Source: Bryobacteraceae bacterium | Lineage (GTDB): Bacteria; Acidobacteriota; Terriglobia; Bryobacterales; Bryobacteraceae | Reading direction: 5' to 3' | Length of the DNA: 47,709 nt | NCBI GenBank assembly: GCA_030041035.1 | Contig: JASHOO010000026.1 | Span: 1-47,709 of the forward strand | Shown: positions 24,605 through 33,250 of the stretch, piece after piece | Layout: every line of letters starts with the position of its first letter | Numbering within the stretch: position 1 is the first letter of the stretch | The notes under the pieces: model-generated | Told to the model about the DNA's origin: nothing | The model's input: only the letters and a program-made list of their open reading frames with translations | The model's database searches: none | Made by a program: the position numbers and the translations under genes

Positions 24605-27214
24605 TCATGAGCCGGCTTCCGCATCCAGACACCGCTCCAGCGCCAGGCACGCGCGCATATGAGCGGCGAACAAGTGGACGTTCGGCTCCTGGAACATGCT
24701 GTCGTGTCCGCCGGGAATGTCATAGACGTCGAACCGGCCTTTCACCACGTCACGCCACCCGGCCTGTAAGTCCCAGTGGCGGCCATCCGGCCTTTCCATT
24801 GACTGGAAAATGGCGACGCGCCCCGTATATGGCGCCGGATCATAGCGCGCCGATGCCGTGCTCAGAATATGCTCCAGCTCATCCACGCTATGGCCCCCAC
24901 GCCCGAAACAGTGATTGACCCGCGCCTGAATGCCATGCATCCGGTACCGCAACACTCTGATGCGGTCACGGACATAGCGCGGAATTTCGCTGGTGCTCGA
25001 ACGCAGCAGGTGCACCATGTGATACTCCAGCCGTTGCATTCTCATGGCGGCTCTGGCCGTGGCTGGAAGGTTCCGGCAATACCACGGATTTTCGCTGTCA
25101 ACCAGAGTGAGGAGAGCAATCTCATCGCCTCGCGCCGTTAACTGCCGCGCTGTCTCATAGGCCAGCGGCCCATAGCGGCACCATCCGCCGAGATAATACG
25201 GACCCTGCGGCTCCAGTTCACTGATTCGCTGTGCGACCTGCGCCGCGATATCTTCCAGCCGGTAGGGGCGCGGAAGCTGTGTGGGATCGAGGAGTCCCAG
25301 GTCCAAGCCCAGAAACCGCAGACCGGTGCTGACCAGCCGGACGAGTGGAAGAAATGAGGGCCCCGCACCGAGACAAAGGAATGGCGGGCCGGAACCTCCT
25401 GCCTGAATGGGAACGACTCCCGGCGCCGGAGGCATGGCAGGCTGATCCCGCAGAACACGCGCCAACTGCTCGATGGTCAACGTTTGAAACACGGTCGACA
25501 TGGGAAGGCGTGTGCCGGCCGTATCTTCAATGCGGCGGAGCAATCGTGCTACTAGCAACGAATCTCCCCCCAGGTCAAGGAAGCTTTTTTGCGTGTTCAC
25601 CGGACCTCTTCCCAGCAGCTCTTCAAAAATGCCGGCCACAGTCCGTTCCATGGCGTCCCGCGGAGCGGGCAGATCGCCGGTGGTTGCGGAGAGCTCCAGT
25701 TCAGACAGCCCGCGATAATCCACTTTCCCGTTGGGAAGCCGCGGGAGCGCCTCCAGAAAAGTGAGTCGCGTCGGCACCATGTAATCCGGCAGGGTGGCGC
25801 GGAGAAAGGCGCGCAACGCCTCCGGTTGGGCGGGGTTCTCGGGCGTGGTGACGACATAAGCCGCCAGATGCTTGTAACCCCCATGCTGCTCGTTCAGCAT
25901 GGTGACCGCTTCTTTGACTCCCGGATGCCGTTGGAGCACGGCGCTGATCTCATCCAGCTCGATGCGAAAACCGCGCAGCTTGACCTGATGATCCAGCCGT
26001 CCCAGAAATTCGAAATTGCCGTCGGGACGATGGCGCGCGCGGTCGCCAGTGCGATAGAGGCGCCGGCCGTGGGTGCGATCGAAAGGATGAGGGATAAATT
26101 TTTGCGTGGTCAGCCCGGGCAGGTTGAGGTAACCGAGCGCCAGCCCTTCTCCTCCGATGTACAGCTCTCCGGCCACGCCCGCGGGCGCCGGGCGCCACTG
26201 CTCATCGAGCACGTGGAATTGCGTGTTGGCGAGCGGACGCCCGATGGGCACGATGTCTTCCCTGCCCATGACCCGATAGGCGGACGACCAGACCGTGGTC
26301 TCGGTCGGGCCGTAGGCGTTCCACACTGCTTTGACTTTTTCTCCCAGCCGGGCGGCGAGCCCGCTGGCGAGCGTTTCGCCGCCGCACACCGCCGTAAGCC
26401 GGCGGCTCCCCGGCCATCCGGAGTCGAGCAGAAGCTGCCAGGCGGAAGGCGTGGCTTGCATGACGGTGGCGCCGGCACGCGCAATTTCATTCGCCATCGC
26501 GACGCCATCACGGCATGCGAAGGCCGGCGCCACCACCACCGAGGCGCCACATGCCAGCGGCATCCAAACATCCAGCACGTGGACATCGAACGAAAGGCTG
26601 CTGACCGAAAGCACCACATCGCTCGCGTCCAGGCCGATCTTGGCGCTCATGGCGTGAGCGGCATTCACCACGCTGCCGTGCGCAATCTCGACACCCTTGG
26701 GCCAACCCGCCGACCCCGACGTGTACATGACGTAGGCGCGATCGCGGCTGCGCGCGCGGCCGGTCAAATCGGCTGTCTCCTCGCGGCGGATCGCCGGCCA
26801 TTCGCGATCCAGCAGAAGCGTGAGGCCGCCATAACCGGCGAAGCGGTCAAGGAGCGGCGATGCCGTTAGCAGCAGGGGCGCTCCGCAGTCCGCCAGCATC
26901 CACGCCAGCCGGTCGCGGGGATAGCCGGGATCGAGCGGCACGTAAGCCGCCCCGGCTTTGAGGATGCCCAGGATCCCCACGATCATTTCCAATGACCGCT
27001 CGACTGCGATGCCCACCAGACTCCCCGGCAAGACGCCGCGAGCGCGCAGATACCGCGCCACCTGATTGGCGTGCCGATTCAATTCGCGATACGGCAACTT
27101 TTGCGCAACGAACGAGACCGCGATGGCGCGCGGCGTTTTCGAAGCCTGTCGTTCAAATAGTTGTGGGAGGGTCCGGTCCTCTAAGTTTGCGTAGCTGGAT
27201 GGATTGCACGGCAC
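24605..27214 (-). CDS. Stand-alone NRPS-like enzyme: adenylation, carrier and thioesterase (Cys nucleophile)
   Basis: An 869-residue A-T-TE protein without condensation domain. The adenylation domain (~10-500) has YTSGSAGWPKG (164-174), FDVHVLDVW (209-217), NAYGPTETT (299-307), YRTGD (387-391) and the catalytic Lys in PNGKVDY (~497). Asp210, which binds the amino group of the substrate, is kept. The carrier site is DLGGDSLL with Ser552. The thioesterase (~600-869) has GGWCRYG with Cys679 where Ser is usual, plus Asp706 (LVDSENP) and His837 (GGHDSM). The specificity positions I read by alignment to PheA (D-V-L-Q-V-G-A-V-W-K) match no code I know. It starts at GTG 27214. Without a partner module it could release a modified amino acid, a dimer or a cyclic product, or hand an aminoacyl group to another molecule. 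Confidence 0.9.
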   Translation of the reverse strand: MPCNPSSYANLEDRTLPQLFERQASKTPRAIAVSFVAQKLPYRELNRHANQVARYLRARGVLPGSLVGIAVERSLEMIVGILGILKAGAAYVPLDPGYPRDRLAWMLADCGAPLLLTASPLLDRFAGYGGLTLLLDREWPAIRREETADLTGRARSRDRAYVMYTSGSAGWPKGVEIAHGSVVNAAHAMSAKIGLDASDVVLSVSSLSFDVHVLDVWMPLACGASVVVAPAFACRDGVAMANEIARAGATVMQATPSAWQLLLDSGWPGSRRLTAVCGGETLASGLAARLGEKVKAVWNAYGPTETTVWSSAYRVMGREDIVPIGRPLANTQFHVLDEQWRPAPAGVAGELYIGGEGLALGYLNLPGLTTQKFIPHPFDRTHGRRLYRTGDRARHRPDGNFEFLGRLDHQVKLRGFRIELDEISAVLQRHPGVKEAVTMLNEQHGGYKHLAAYVVTTPENPAQPEALRAFLRATLPDYMVPTRLTFLEALPRLPNGKVDYRGLSELELSATTGDLPAPRDAMERTVAGIFEELLGRGPVNTQKSFLDLGGDSLLVARLLRRIEDTAGTRLPMSTVFQTLTIEQLARVLRDQPAMPPAPGVVPIQAGGSGPPFLCLGAGPSFLPLVRLVSTGLRFLGLDLGLLDPTQLPRPYRLEDIAAQVAQRISELEPQGPYYLGGWCRYGPLAYETARQLTARGDEIALLTLVDSENPWYCRNLPATARAAMRMQRLEYHMVHLLRSSTSEIPRYVRDRIRVLRYRMHGIQARVNHCFGRGGHSVDELEHILSTASARYDPAPYTGRVAIFQSMERPDGRHWDLQAGWRDVVKGRFDVYDIPGGHDSMFQEPNVHLFAAHMRACLALERCLDAEAGS

Positions 27215-27349
27215 CCGGATTTGACAGACGGCTGGAATTCACTGCCGGGCAGACTCCCGCGGCAGCCAGACCGCAATTTTCTGAAGATTCACTCAGATAG
27301 TGCCGAGGGCGAGGGAGATTCTCATCGCGATCGCGCCCCGGCGATGCCT

Positions 27350-28489
27350 CTAAGCCTTCAGCCAACGGTCAAACCAGGCGAATGCTTCCTTTTGCATCTC
27401 CAGGTCGAACTTGTGCGGGCCGTCGTAGAAGCTGGCGCGGTAACGTTCCGGGGCACCAGCTTTTTTGTAAACCGCGGTGAGAATCCGGTCGGCACGCTCC
27501 ATTTCCGGCATGGTGAATAGATCGTCCTGACGGTTGTTCAGCACCAGCACCGGATTCGGCGCGCCTAATCCGAGAATTTCCGGATAATCCAAATCCCGCG
27601 GCAGTCCGGGCACATAGCACATCCAGGTGTGGGTGAAACTTTTGTTGAGCAGATAATCGCGCCAGGTGGTCATCATGCCGACGCAGCAGGAACAGCGAAT
27701 TCGCTCATCGGCGCCGGTGAGCATCACCGTGCGCAGGCCGCCGCCGGAAAGCCCGGCGCAGCCGAGCCGGTTCGCGTCCACATCCGGCCGCGAGGCGAGG
27801 TAATCGAGCGCGCGCTGGTCGTCGAAAATAAACACGCCGGGCCAGGTCATGCCGGCGCTGAAGAGGCTCTTGGCGATGATGTGCTCGTGATTGGCGGCGA
27901 AGTGATTGTAGTGCTCGATCTCGTCTTCCGATTCCGGGTTCACTTCCGCGAGGCCATTGCGAATGCTTTCCGGCAGATCCGCGACACGCATGCGGCGGCT
28001 TCCGAAGGTGAAAGTATCGTGAACCAGCACGACATAGCCGCGGCGTGCCAGTTCGTTGGCCCACGCTGCGCCGCCATAGTATTGCTGCTGGTGTCGCACT
28101 ACAGCCGGATGCAGATCCTTCGATATGCGCGTGATCTTGCGCAGGCCGAGGTACTTGTTTCCGCCGTGGTCGTGGAGTCCAACCACACCCGGCAACTTCC
28201 CCCGCGCCGCGGCGGGCTTGAGCACCACCGCCTCAGTGGGAGGCCCGTAGGGCAGTTGCCACTGCAAATGTTCGATGGCGAGGCCGTCGAACTCGAGTTG
28301 GTGCTGCAAAACGGCAACCGGTGTGGCGGCGCCGCCCGGACCCAGCAGCAACTCACGGAAGCGCGCGCGCGCCACCGCGCGCCAGGCGTCGACGCCGCTG
28401 AACATGAACTGGCGGAAAGATAATCGCGGCGGGTCGGCGAGCGACTGCGCGGCCCACTCGCCGTACGCGCCCAGCATGTTCGGAGGCAT
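27350..28489 (-). CDS. Alpha/beta hydrolase (acetyl xylan esterase/dienelactone hydrolase-like)
   Basis: A 379-residue hydrolase. The nucleophile elbow is GCAGLSGGG (Ser about residue 246), the acid lies in NNRQDDLF, and the His in DGPHKFD. The N-terminal ~100 residues precede the alpha/beta core, which begins at GVVGLHDHGGNKYLG. No clear signal peptide is seen. It resembles large family-7 esterases common in acidobacteria. It lies between the exosortase/EpsI pair and the NRPS-like gene on the same strand, 50 bp from epsI and 135 bp from the next gene, so it may share a transcript with them. It could deacylate a sugar or a small ester; the substrate cannot be inferred. Confidence 0.85.
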   Translation of the reverse strand: MPPNMLGAYGEWAAQSLADPPRLSFRQFMFSGVDAWRAVARARFRELLLGPGGAATPVAVLQHQLEFDGLAIEHLQWQLPYGPPTEAVVLKPAAARGKLPGVVGLHDHGGNKYLGLRKITRISKDLHPAVVRHQQQYYGGAAWANELARRGYVVLVHDTFTFGSRRMRVADLPESIRNGLAEVNPESEDEIEHYNHFAANHEHIIAKSLFSAGMTWPGVFIFDDQRALDYLASRPDVDANRLGCAGLSGGGLRTVMLTGADERIRCSCCVGMMTTWRDYLLNKSFTHTWMCYVPGLPRDLDYPEILGLGAPNPVLVLNNRQDDLFTMPEMERADRILTAVYKKAGAPERYRASFYDGPHKFDLEMQKEAFAWFDRWLKA

Positions 28490-28539
28490 GGTTCACATCA
28501 TTACCGAGCCACGCCAGGTTTGCAACCGGAGGAAGGAAT

Positions 28540-29178
28540 CTAGCCGCCGAAACACTTCCGGACTTCGGGAATGAGGTGGGCAGCGAGTCCGACGGCATCG
28601 GGGATCGCGCCCGGACGATCTGCAAAAGTCAGCCGCACGATGGAGCCGGCCGTAGCGCCATCTAAGATGGTATTCCGAATGAGCAGCACTTTGCCGAGGT
28701 ACTCATTGGCCACGATGCCGGAACGGGACTGGTACCAGTAAAGCACCGTCAAGCGCTCGAGATCTTTTTGCACCACGTAGCGATTGATGGTGTAGCGCTG
28801 GTCACCAACGGTTACCAGTTCGCTCGAGCGGGGACCCATCTCCCATCCGTTCCCCGGCAGGCAATTGCGCGGCGAATGCATGTTCTCGCCGGCGTGCTGC
28901 TCGGCATAAAAGGCAATAAACAGATCAATGGCGTTGCCGCCCCGCTGATAAACACGCGAAAGAAAGCTCGTGGCCTTCAGCACGCCTTGCACTTCGTCGG
29001 AGAGATCCGCCCCCTGTGTGCCGGACCAGCCGTCGATCACGGTCGGGATAGTGTCCAAGGATTGTGCCAGCGGCTGAGGCTTGCGCCGGGCCGCCAGGTT
29101 GGTAGCGGTCAAAGTGCCGGCGAGCATGGACACCGTCAGGACCAGACACCACGCACTGGTTCGGGATACTTGAGGCAT
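28540..29178 (-). CDS. EpsI family exosortase-associated protein
   Basis: A 212-residue protein starting at ATG 29178, two bases after the exosortase stop; a longer open frame upstream overlaps the exosortase gene and is not used. It has an N-terminal signal or anchor helix (AWCLVLTVSMLAGTLTATNL) and the EpsI/DUF3485 body: IPTVIDGWSG, AFYAEQHAGENMHSPRNCLPGNGWEM, YTINRYVV, VLYWYQSRSG and a C-terminal LAAHLIPEVRKCF. EpsI domains occur fused to or next to exosortases in exopolysaccharide loci; their role is not established. The tight spacing indicates co-translation. Confidence 0.92.
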   Translation of the reverse strand: MPQVSRTSAWCLVLTVSMLAGTLTATNLAARRKPQPLAQSLDTIPTVIDGWSGTQGADLSDEVQGVLKATSFLSRVYQRGGNAIDLFIAFYAEQHAGENMHSPRNCLPGNGWEMGPRSSELVTVGDQRYTINRYVVQKDLERLTVLYWYQSRSGIVANEYLGKVLLIRNTILDGATAGSIVRLTFADRPGAIPDAVGLAAHLIPEVRKCFGG

Positions 29179-29180
29179 AA

Positions 29181-30059
29181 CTAATCCATCCACCTGTGGA
29201 GCAACTTGGCGAGCAAGACTACGATACCGAATCCAGCCAGAAAAACCAGCCAGCCGGAGAACGAATGATAGTAACCGAGAGCGTAATGCTGGTTGTACTC
29301 CGCGATGAGCGCGGTTCCGGTGACGCGCAGCACGTTCATGCCGATGGCCACCGGGACCGACAACAACACCAGCAGCACGCGGGTCCGTACGCGCTTGTCT
29401 ATCAGGAACCCGACCAGCAGTGCCGCGGTCACAAGAGAAGTCAGCGAGCGCAAACCGCTGCATGCTTCTGCCACGCCGAGCGAGATGCCCGCGAGATGGA
29501 TCACATTGCCATCCTGATAAACAGCTATACCCAGCGCCTGCACCAGGCTGCCGGATACCGAGGAAGCCAGCAGTTGCAGGGGGGCGGCGAGCGCGTTATA
29601 CACCAACTGGGGCAGCGGAACCATGGTCAGCAGCAGCACCAGCGGGAACAGCAGCGTGCGAAACCGACGGGAACCCCAAAAGGTCCAGATCAAGCCGGCC
29701 ACCAGCAGCACGAATGAAGCGCGCGACAGGAAGAACTCGGCGCCCAGGGTGCCCACCAACAACATCACACAGGCAGAGAAGATAAGCCAAAGGCCGCGAA
29801 AGTCTGGAAATGCAGGCTGGGCGAGTGTCAAATCACGTTGCAGCCAGGCAATATACAAAGCGACCGGAGGAATGAGCATGCCGTACGAGAAGGCCGGATC
29901 GTCCCACCAGTCCTTAGCCATCTCGGGCAGGACACGGAAATACATCAAAACCATCAGCCCGGCGACCAGTACGGCGCTGATCCAAAACCACCGGCTGCCC
30001 CCTGACGGCGGCGCGAGCTGATGGTTTCCGCGGGCGTCAGCGATTATTGCGGTATCCAT
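29181..30059 (-). CDS. Exosortase (PEP-CTERM-type transpeptidase)
   Basis: A 292-residue inner-membrane protein with about eight helices. The exosortase catalytic residues are all present: Cys200 in GVAEACSGLRSL, Arg245 in VLRVTGTAL and His265 in GYYHSFSGW. Exosortases cleave proteins that carry a C-terminal PEP-CTERM-like sorting signal and probably attach them to surface material. The separate EpsI gene follows directly. A sigma54-like promoter lies ~17 nt before the predicted 5' end. No protein that ends inside this window carries a recognisable PEP-CTERM tail, so substrates are elsewhere or in the truncated left-edge gene. I do not assign an exosortase subtype. Confidence 0.94.
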   Translation of the reverse strand: MDTAIIADARGNHQLAPPSGGSRWFWISAVLVAGLMVLMYFRVLPEMAKDWWDDPAFSYGMLIPPVALYIAWLQRDLTLAQPAFPDFRGLWLIFSACVMLLVGTLGAEFFLSRASFVLLVAGLIWTFWGSRRFRTLLFPLVLLLTMVPLPQLVYNALAAPLQLLASSVSGSLVQALGIAVYQDGNVIHLAGISLGVAEACSGLRSLTSLVTAALLVGFLIDKRVRTRVLLVLLSVPVAIGMNVLRVTGTALIAEYNQHYALGYYHSFSGWLVFLAGFGIVVLLAKLLHRWMD

Positions 30060-30085
30060 TCATCAAAGTGACAAAACCCACACAA

Positions 30086-30102
30086 TGGCAATTCGGTTGC
30101 CA
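30086..30102. promoter_or_regulatory. Strong sigma54-like promoter before exosortase, palindromic
   Basis: On the minus strand TGGCAACCGAATTGCC keeps TGGCA and TTGC with GG-N10-GC spacing, the best sigma54 match in the window; the start of transcription falls near 30076, ~17 nt before the exosortase ATG. Because the site is an inverted repeat (GGCAA/TTGCC), the plus strand reads TGGCAATTCGGTTGCC, also a full match pointing toward the chain-length gene. Confidence 0.55.
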
Positions 30103-30156
30103 ACACGAGCCTATCAACCGGCTCACCAACCAAACGGCGGTTCTTTCTACTATAAG

Positions 30157-30199
30157 AAAAATCGGACGGGTTGCGAAGAGAAAAAAAATCGGACAAGTT
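30157..30199 (+). repeat. Direct repeat AAAAATCGGAC(R)(R)GTT
   Basis: AAAAATCGGACGGGTT (30157-30172) and AAAAATCGGACAAGTT (30184-30199) match at 14 of 16 bases and start 27 bp apart, between the divergent exosortase and chain-length genes. The spacing, between two and three helical turns, is compatible with a regulator binding site, but it could be chance or an old duplication. Confidence 0.5.
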
Positions 30200-30470
30200 C
30201 CCAAAGAACCGATCGGTGGGAGGCTAGACCTAATGAATTGAATGAGCTACACTTGGTGCCCGAATTGCGAAGCTTTAGTGGTGACGGCTGGGGTTCTGTG
30301 ACTTATTCAAATTGCGGCAGTTAAGTGGATTTGAGACGGATTCACCATGAACCAAGTGCGTCGCGTGGCGTCCCAGAGTCTGGGACAGGAATCCGACAGA
30401 TTTGGACCGCGGCGTGGCACCGGCCCCCTTGGCCGCAGCTAACTAATAGAAAAACAAGGGAAACGTCATT

Positions 30471-30486
30471 TGGACTCTGGGTTGCG
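30471..30486 (+). promoter_or_regulatory. Candidate sigma54 promoter near the chain-length gene
   Basis: TGGACTCTGGGTTGCG has GG-N10-GC spacing with TGG and TTGC. The predicted start (~30497) would be 10 nt before ATG 30507 and downstream of the GGAGGA ribosome site (30490-30495). The motif is therefore useful only if translation begins at a later codon (ATG 30600), or it is not a promoter. Confidence 0.3.
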
Positions 30487-30506
30487 TACGGAGGAACTGC
30501 AACAAA

Positions 30507-32246
30507 ATGTTGACAAGCAGACAAAACTCTCCCCAACGATTCTCAGGCACAGGTACATCGACTGGTCAGCCGCAGATTCACCCTCTGTCGATCGCCCGGA
30601 TGATGTCGAAGCATAAGTTGCAGATCGTGCTGGTCTGGCTGGTCTTGAGCGGTATTGGAGTCGGCATCGTTTACCGTTTGCCACCGGTTTACCGAGCAGA
30701 AGCGATCGTTCTGGTGGATTCACAAAAGATACCGGAAAAGTATGTCATGCCCACGGTGAGCGCGGCGATTGAAGACCGTGTCATGACCCTAACGAAGGAA
30801 ATCCTGGCGTATGACTCCCTGCAAACGATCATAGACAAATTCGGCCTTTACAGTGAACAGCGCAAGAGCCTTTCGCAAGAGGAAGTTTTCGACTTGATGT
30901 TGAAGGACACGCAGGTAGAACTGGAAAAGGGCTGGACGCGGGACCGGCCGGGGGCGTTCCGGATCAGTTATGAGGGATCAAATCCACAGGTGGTGGCGGA
31001 CGTAGCGAACGAAATCGCCTCGACGTTCATCCGGAAGAATACGTTGCAACGTGAGGAACACGCCAAAATGACGGCGGAGTTCCTGACGGGGCAGCTGAAC
31101 GACGCCAAGACCGCCCTGGACCAGCAGGAGAAGCTAGTCAGCGAGTACAAGCTCAAGCACAACGGAGAGTTGCCTGAACAGGAAGGCTCTCTGGGCGGCC
31201 TGCTGAGCCGATTACAGTTACAAATGCAAGGAAACCAGGATGCCATCGACCGGGCGCAACAGCAAAAGATCATGCTGGAAAACTCGATCAACAGCGCTGA
31301 ATCTTCACTGGCGAGCCTGACGTTGGTGGCAGAGCAGTCGGCTGCCGCGGCCCGGCAGCCCCGAAGCGATCCCGCGACCGTACCCCAAAAGGAATCGGAA
31401 GCGTTACAGGCGCGGCTGGATGTTTTGCGCGTGCGGTATAGTGACGACTATCCGGAGGTCAAGCGGCTGCGCGCGGAAATTGCGGAACTGCGGGCATCAG
31501 AAAGCCGGGCGGATGCGGCGAAGGATTCGAAGCCGGCAGCGCAACCGGGCGGAGCAGAGCCGGCTGCTGCCAAGTCCGAGGCACCCGCAGCCGCAAAACT
31601 ATCGGAAGAAGACGCCGACCGAGTCCTTAAAGAGAAGGAACGGCTGGCGAACCTGAAGTCTTCCCTGGCAGTGACCAACCGGGAACTGGAGTTTCGCAAT
31701 GCGGAACACCAGAAAATCCTGGATAATATTCGCGTTTACGAAGCGAGGCTGGAGCAGCTTCCTGTGCGCGAACAAGAGATGGCCAAAATCACGCGCGATT
31801 ACGAGATCTCCAAGGAGAACTACAAGTCATTACTCGACAAGAAGATTTCCGCAGACATGGCGGAGAGCATGGAGGATCAACAGCAGGCGGAGAAGTTCAC
31901 GCTGGTGCAGGCAGCGCTGGCGCCGCAAGTTCCGTCCAAGCCGGTTCGCCCCCTTTGGATCAGCGTGGGGTGCGTGGTTGGTCTCATCGTGAGCCTGATC
32001 ATCGCCGCCTTTAGAGAAATCCGCCGGGGAGCATTCCTTGGCGAATGGGAACTTCCAGCGGGAGCGGTTGTGCTGGGGCGCGTGCCATGGATCGCCATCG
32101 AGGAGGGTGCATTCGATACCGGATCCGATGGAGGAACCGGAGGCTGGCTGCACCGGAACCGGCGTCTGGCGCTGGTGTTTTCCCTGGTGATCACGCTGGC
32201 ATGCGGGATCGCGGCCGTTTTCTATCAAGGCTGGATGAAATTCTGA
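30507..32246 (+). CDS. Wzz-type polysaccharide chain-length determinant (PEP-CTERM-locus type)
   Basis: A 579-residue inner-membrane protein that sets polymer length and works with a tyrosine kinase and outer-membrane channel. The Wzz N-domain begins near residue 27 with a membrane helix at ~39-57, then YRAEAIVLVDSQKIPEKYV. A long periplasmic coiled-coil part (~165-460) includes an Ala/Glu-rich linker and YEISKENYKSLLDKKISADM, the GNVR-like end. A second helix (~483-503) follows PSKPVRPLWISVG, and a third (~555-573) closes the protein, one more than the standard two. The ribosome site GGAGGA precedes ATG 30507. The ATPase gene starts one base after the stop. Confidence 0.92.
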   Translation: MLTSRQNSPQRFSGTGTSTGQPQIHPLSIARMMSKHKLQIVLVWLVLSGIGVGIVYRLPPVYRAEAIVLVDSQKIPEKYVMPTVSAAIEDRVMTLTKEILAYDSLQTIIDKFGLYSEQRKSLSQEEVFDLMLKDTQVELEKGWTRDRPGAFRISYEGSNPQVVADVANEIASTFIRKNTLQREEHAKMTAEFLTGQLNDAKTALDQQEKLVSEYKLKHNGELPEQEGSLGGLLSRLQLQMQGNQDAIDRAQQQKIMLENSINSAESSLASLTLVAEQSAAAARQPRSDPATVPQKESEALQARLDVLRVRYSDDYPEVKRLRAEIAELRASESRADAAKDSKPAAQPGGAEPAAAKSEAPAAAKLSEEDADRVLKEKERLANLKSSLAVTNRELEFRNAEHQKILDNIRVYEARLEQLPVREQEMAKITRDYEISKENYKSLLDKKISADMAESMEDQQQAEKFTLVQAALAPQVPSKPVRPLWISVGCVVGLIVSLIIAAFREIRRGAFLGEWELPAGAVVLGRVPWIAIEEGAFDTGSDGGTGGWLHRNRRLALVFSLVITLACGIAAVFYQGWMKF

Positions 32247-32247
32247 C

Positions 32248-33249
32248 ATGTATCAACGTTTCTTTGGGTTGACAAAAGAACCGTTCGCGATGACGCCGGA
32301 TCCGGCGTTTTTGTTTCTGACCGGCGCCCATCGCGAGGCGCTCGCGGGTCTGTCCTACGCCATTATGGGCGGCAAGGGATTTGTAGTGCTGACCGGGGAC
32401 GCCGGAACCGGCAAGACTACGCTGCTGACCAAGATGCTGCGGTCGATTCCGCCCAGCCGGGCGAGCTTCAGCGTGGTTCTGAACCCCATGTTGAATCCCG
32501 ACGAATTCCTGGAAATGGCGCTGCTGGATTTCGGCATTCCGCATGTACCTGCCAGCAAGACGCAGCGCCTGATCCTGCTGCGGGAATTTCTGAGCGAGTC
32601 ACGCAAGCAGGGTAAGATTTCGGTGCTGATTGTAGACGAGGCGCACAAACTGGCGCCATCGGTACTCGAAGAAATCCGGCTGCTGAGCAACTTCGAGCTG
32701 GCGGACACCAAGCTGCTGCAGATCGTAATGGCAGGGCAAAACGAGCTGGCCGCCATTCTGAACCGCGAAGATCTCCGCCAGCTCAAACAACGAATTTCCG
32801 TGCGGCTGACGCTGGCGGCGTTATCGCGAACCGATGTCGAGCATTACATCCGGCACCGCTGGACAAAGGCCGGCGGCGAGACGCATCCTTTCAGCCCGGA
32901 GGCGGTGGGGCAGATCGCGCGCTGGTCAACGGGAATCCCGCGGCTGGTCAACGTGCTCTGCGATAACGCACTGGTGCTGGCTTTCGGAGAAGGAGCCGCG
33001 GTAGTGACGGCCAAGCACGTGGCCGAAGTGGCCTCCGATCTGGAACTGAGGGAGCACCACCCGGGCCCAAGAGCCGGCTCACCGGTGAACGGGGCGAAGG
33101 CGCCCAAGGGCGCAGACGGAATGGCGAACGTACACGCGGCCGTCGGGACCTTTCCCAGCATCGAGCGGCGCATGCCCGAACCAGCCGCACCTTCGCGGCT
33201 GGCACGATTAGCAACAAAACTCCGCTTAGGGGAGGCCAGGCAAAGCTGA
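32248..33249 (+). CDS. AAA secretion ATPase of exosortase/EPS loci (ExeA-like)
   Basis: A 333-residue AAA ATPase. The start MYQRFFGLTKEPFAMTPDP is a hallmark of the ExeA/PEP-CTERM-locus ATPase group. Walker A is GDAGTGKT (50-57), Walker B is LIVDEAH (~128-134), and the small AAA domain carries GIPRLVNVLCDNALVLAF. The last ~60 residues are low-complexity. In other loci this ATPase sits with the chain-length protein and kinase and is thought to help export or assembly; direct evidence is thin. One-base gaps to both neighbours show a compact operon. Confidence 0.93.
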   Translation: MYQRFFGLTKEPFAMTPDPAFLFLTGAHREALAGLSYAIMGGKGFVVLTGDAGTGKTTLLTKMLRSIPPSRASFSVVLNPMLNPDEFLEMALLDFGIPHVPASKTQRLILLREFLSESRKQGKISVLIVDEAHKLAPSVLEEIRLLSNFELADTKLLQIVMAGQNELAAILNREDLRQLKQRISVRLTLAALSRTDVEHYIRHRWTKAGGETHPFSPEAVGQIARWSTGIPRLVNVLCDNALVLAFGEGAAVVTAKHVAEVASDLELREHHPGPRAGSPVNGAKAPKGADGMANVHAAVGTFPSIERRMPEPAAPSRLARLATKLRLGEARQS

Positions 33250-33250
33250 C

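Larger units (their letters stand above)
30060..30506. other. 447-bp divergent control region between exosortase and chain-length genes
   Basis: No gene is convincing here; short frames lack ribosome sites and family features. It holds sigma54-like motifs at its left end (both strands) and right end, a direct repeat at 30157-30199, and an A-rich stretch (30181-30188). Base composition is less GC-rich than the neighbouring genes in its middle part. It separates two transcripts of one exopolysaccharide locus and is the likely place for their joint control. Confidence 0.55.

Noticed and set aside
25589-26869. 426-codon plus-strand open frame opposite the NRPS-like gene
   Set aside because: The opposite strand carries all adenylation-domain motifs; this frame has no signature of its own.
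27330-27340. GCGATCGC octamer (HIP1-like) near the NRPS-like gene
   Set aside because: I noticed only this copy and it lies in a GC-rich context, so it gives no evidence of a repeated element.
30421-30440. TGGCACCGGCC-type sequence near 30415 as another sigma54 promoter
   Set aside because: The GC element is not at the required 10-base distance from GG, so it does not fit the consensus.
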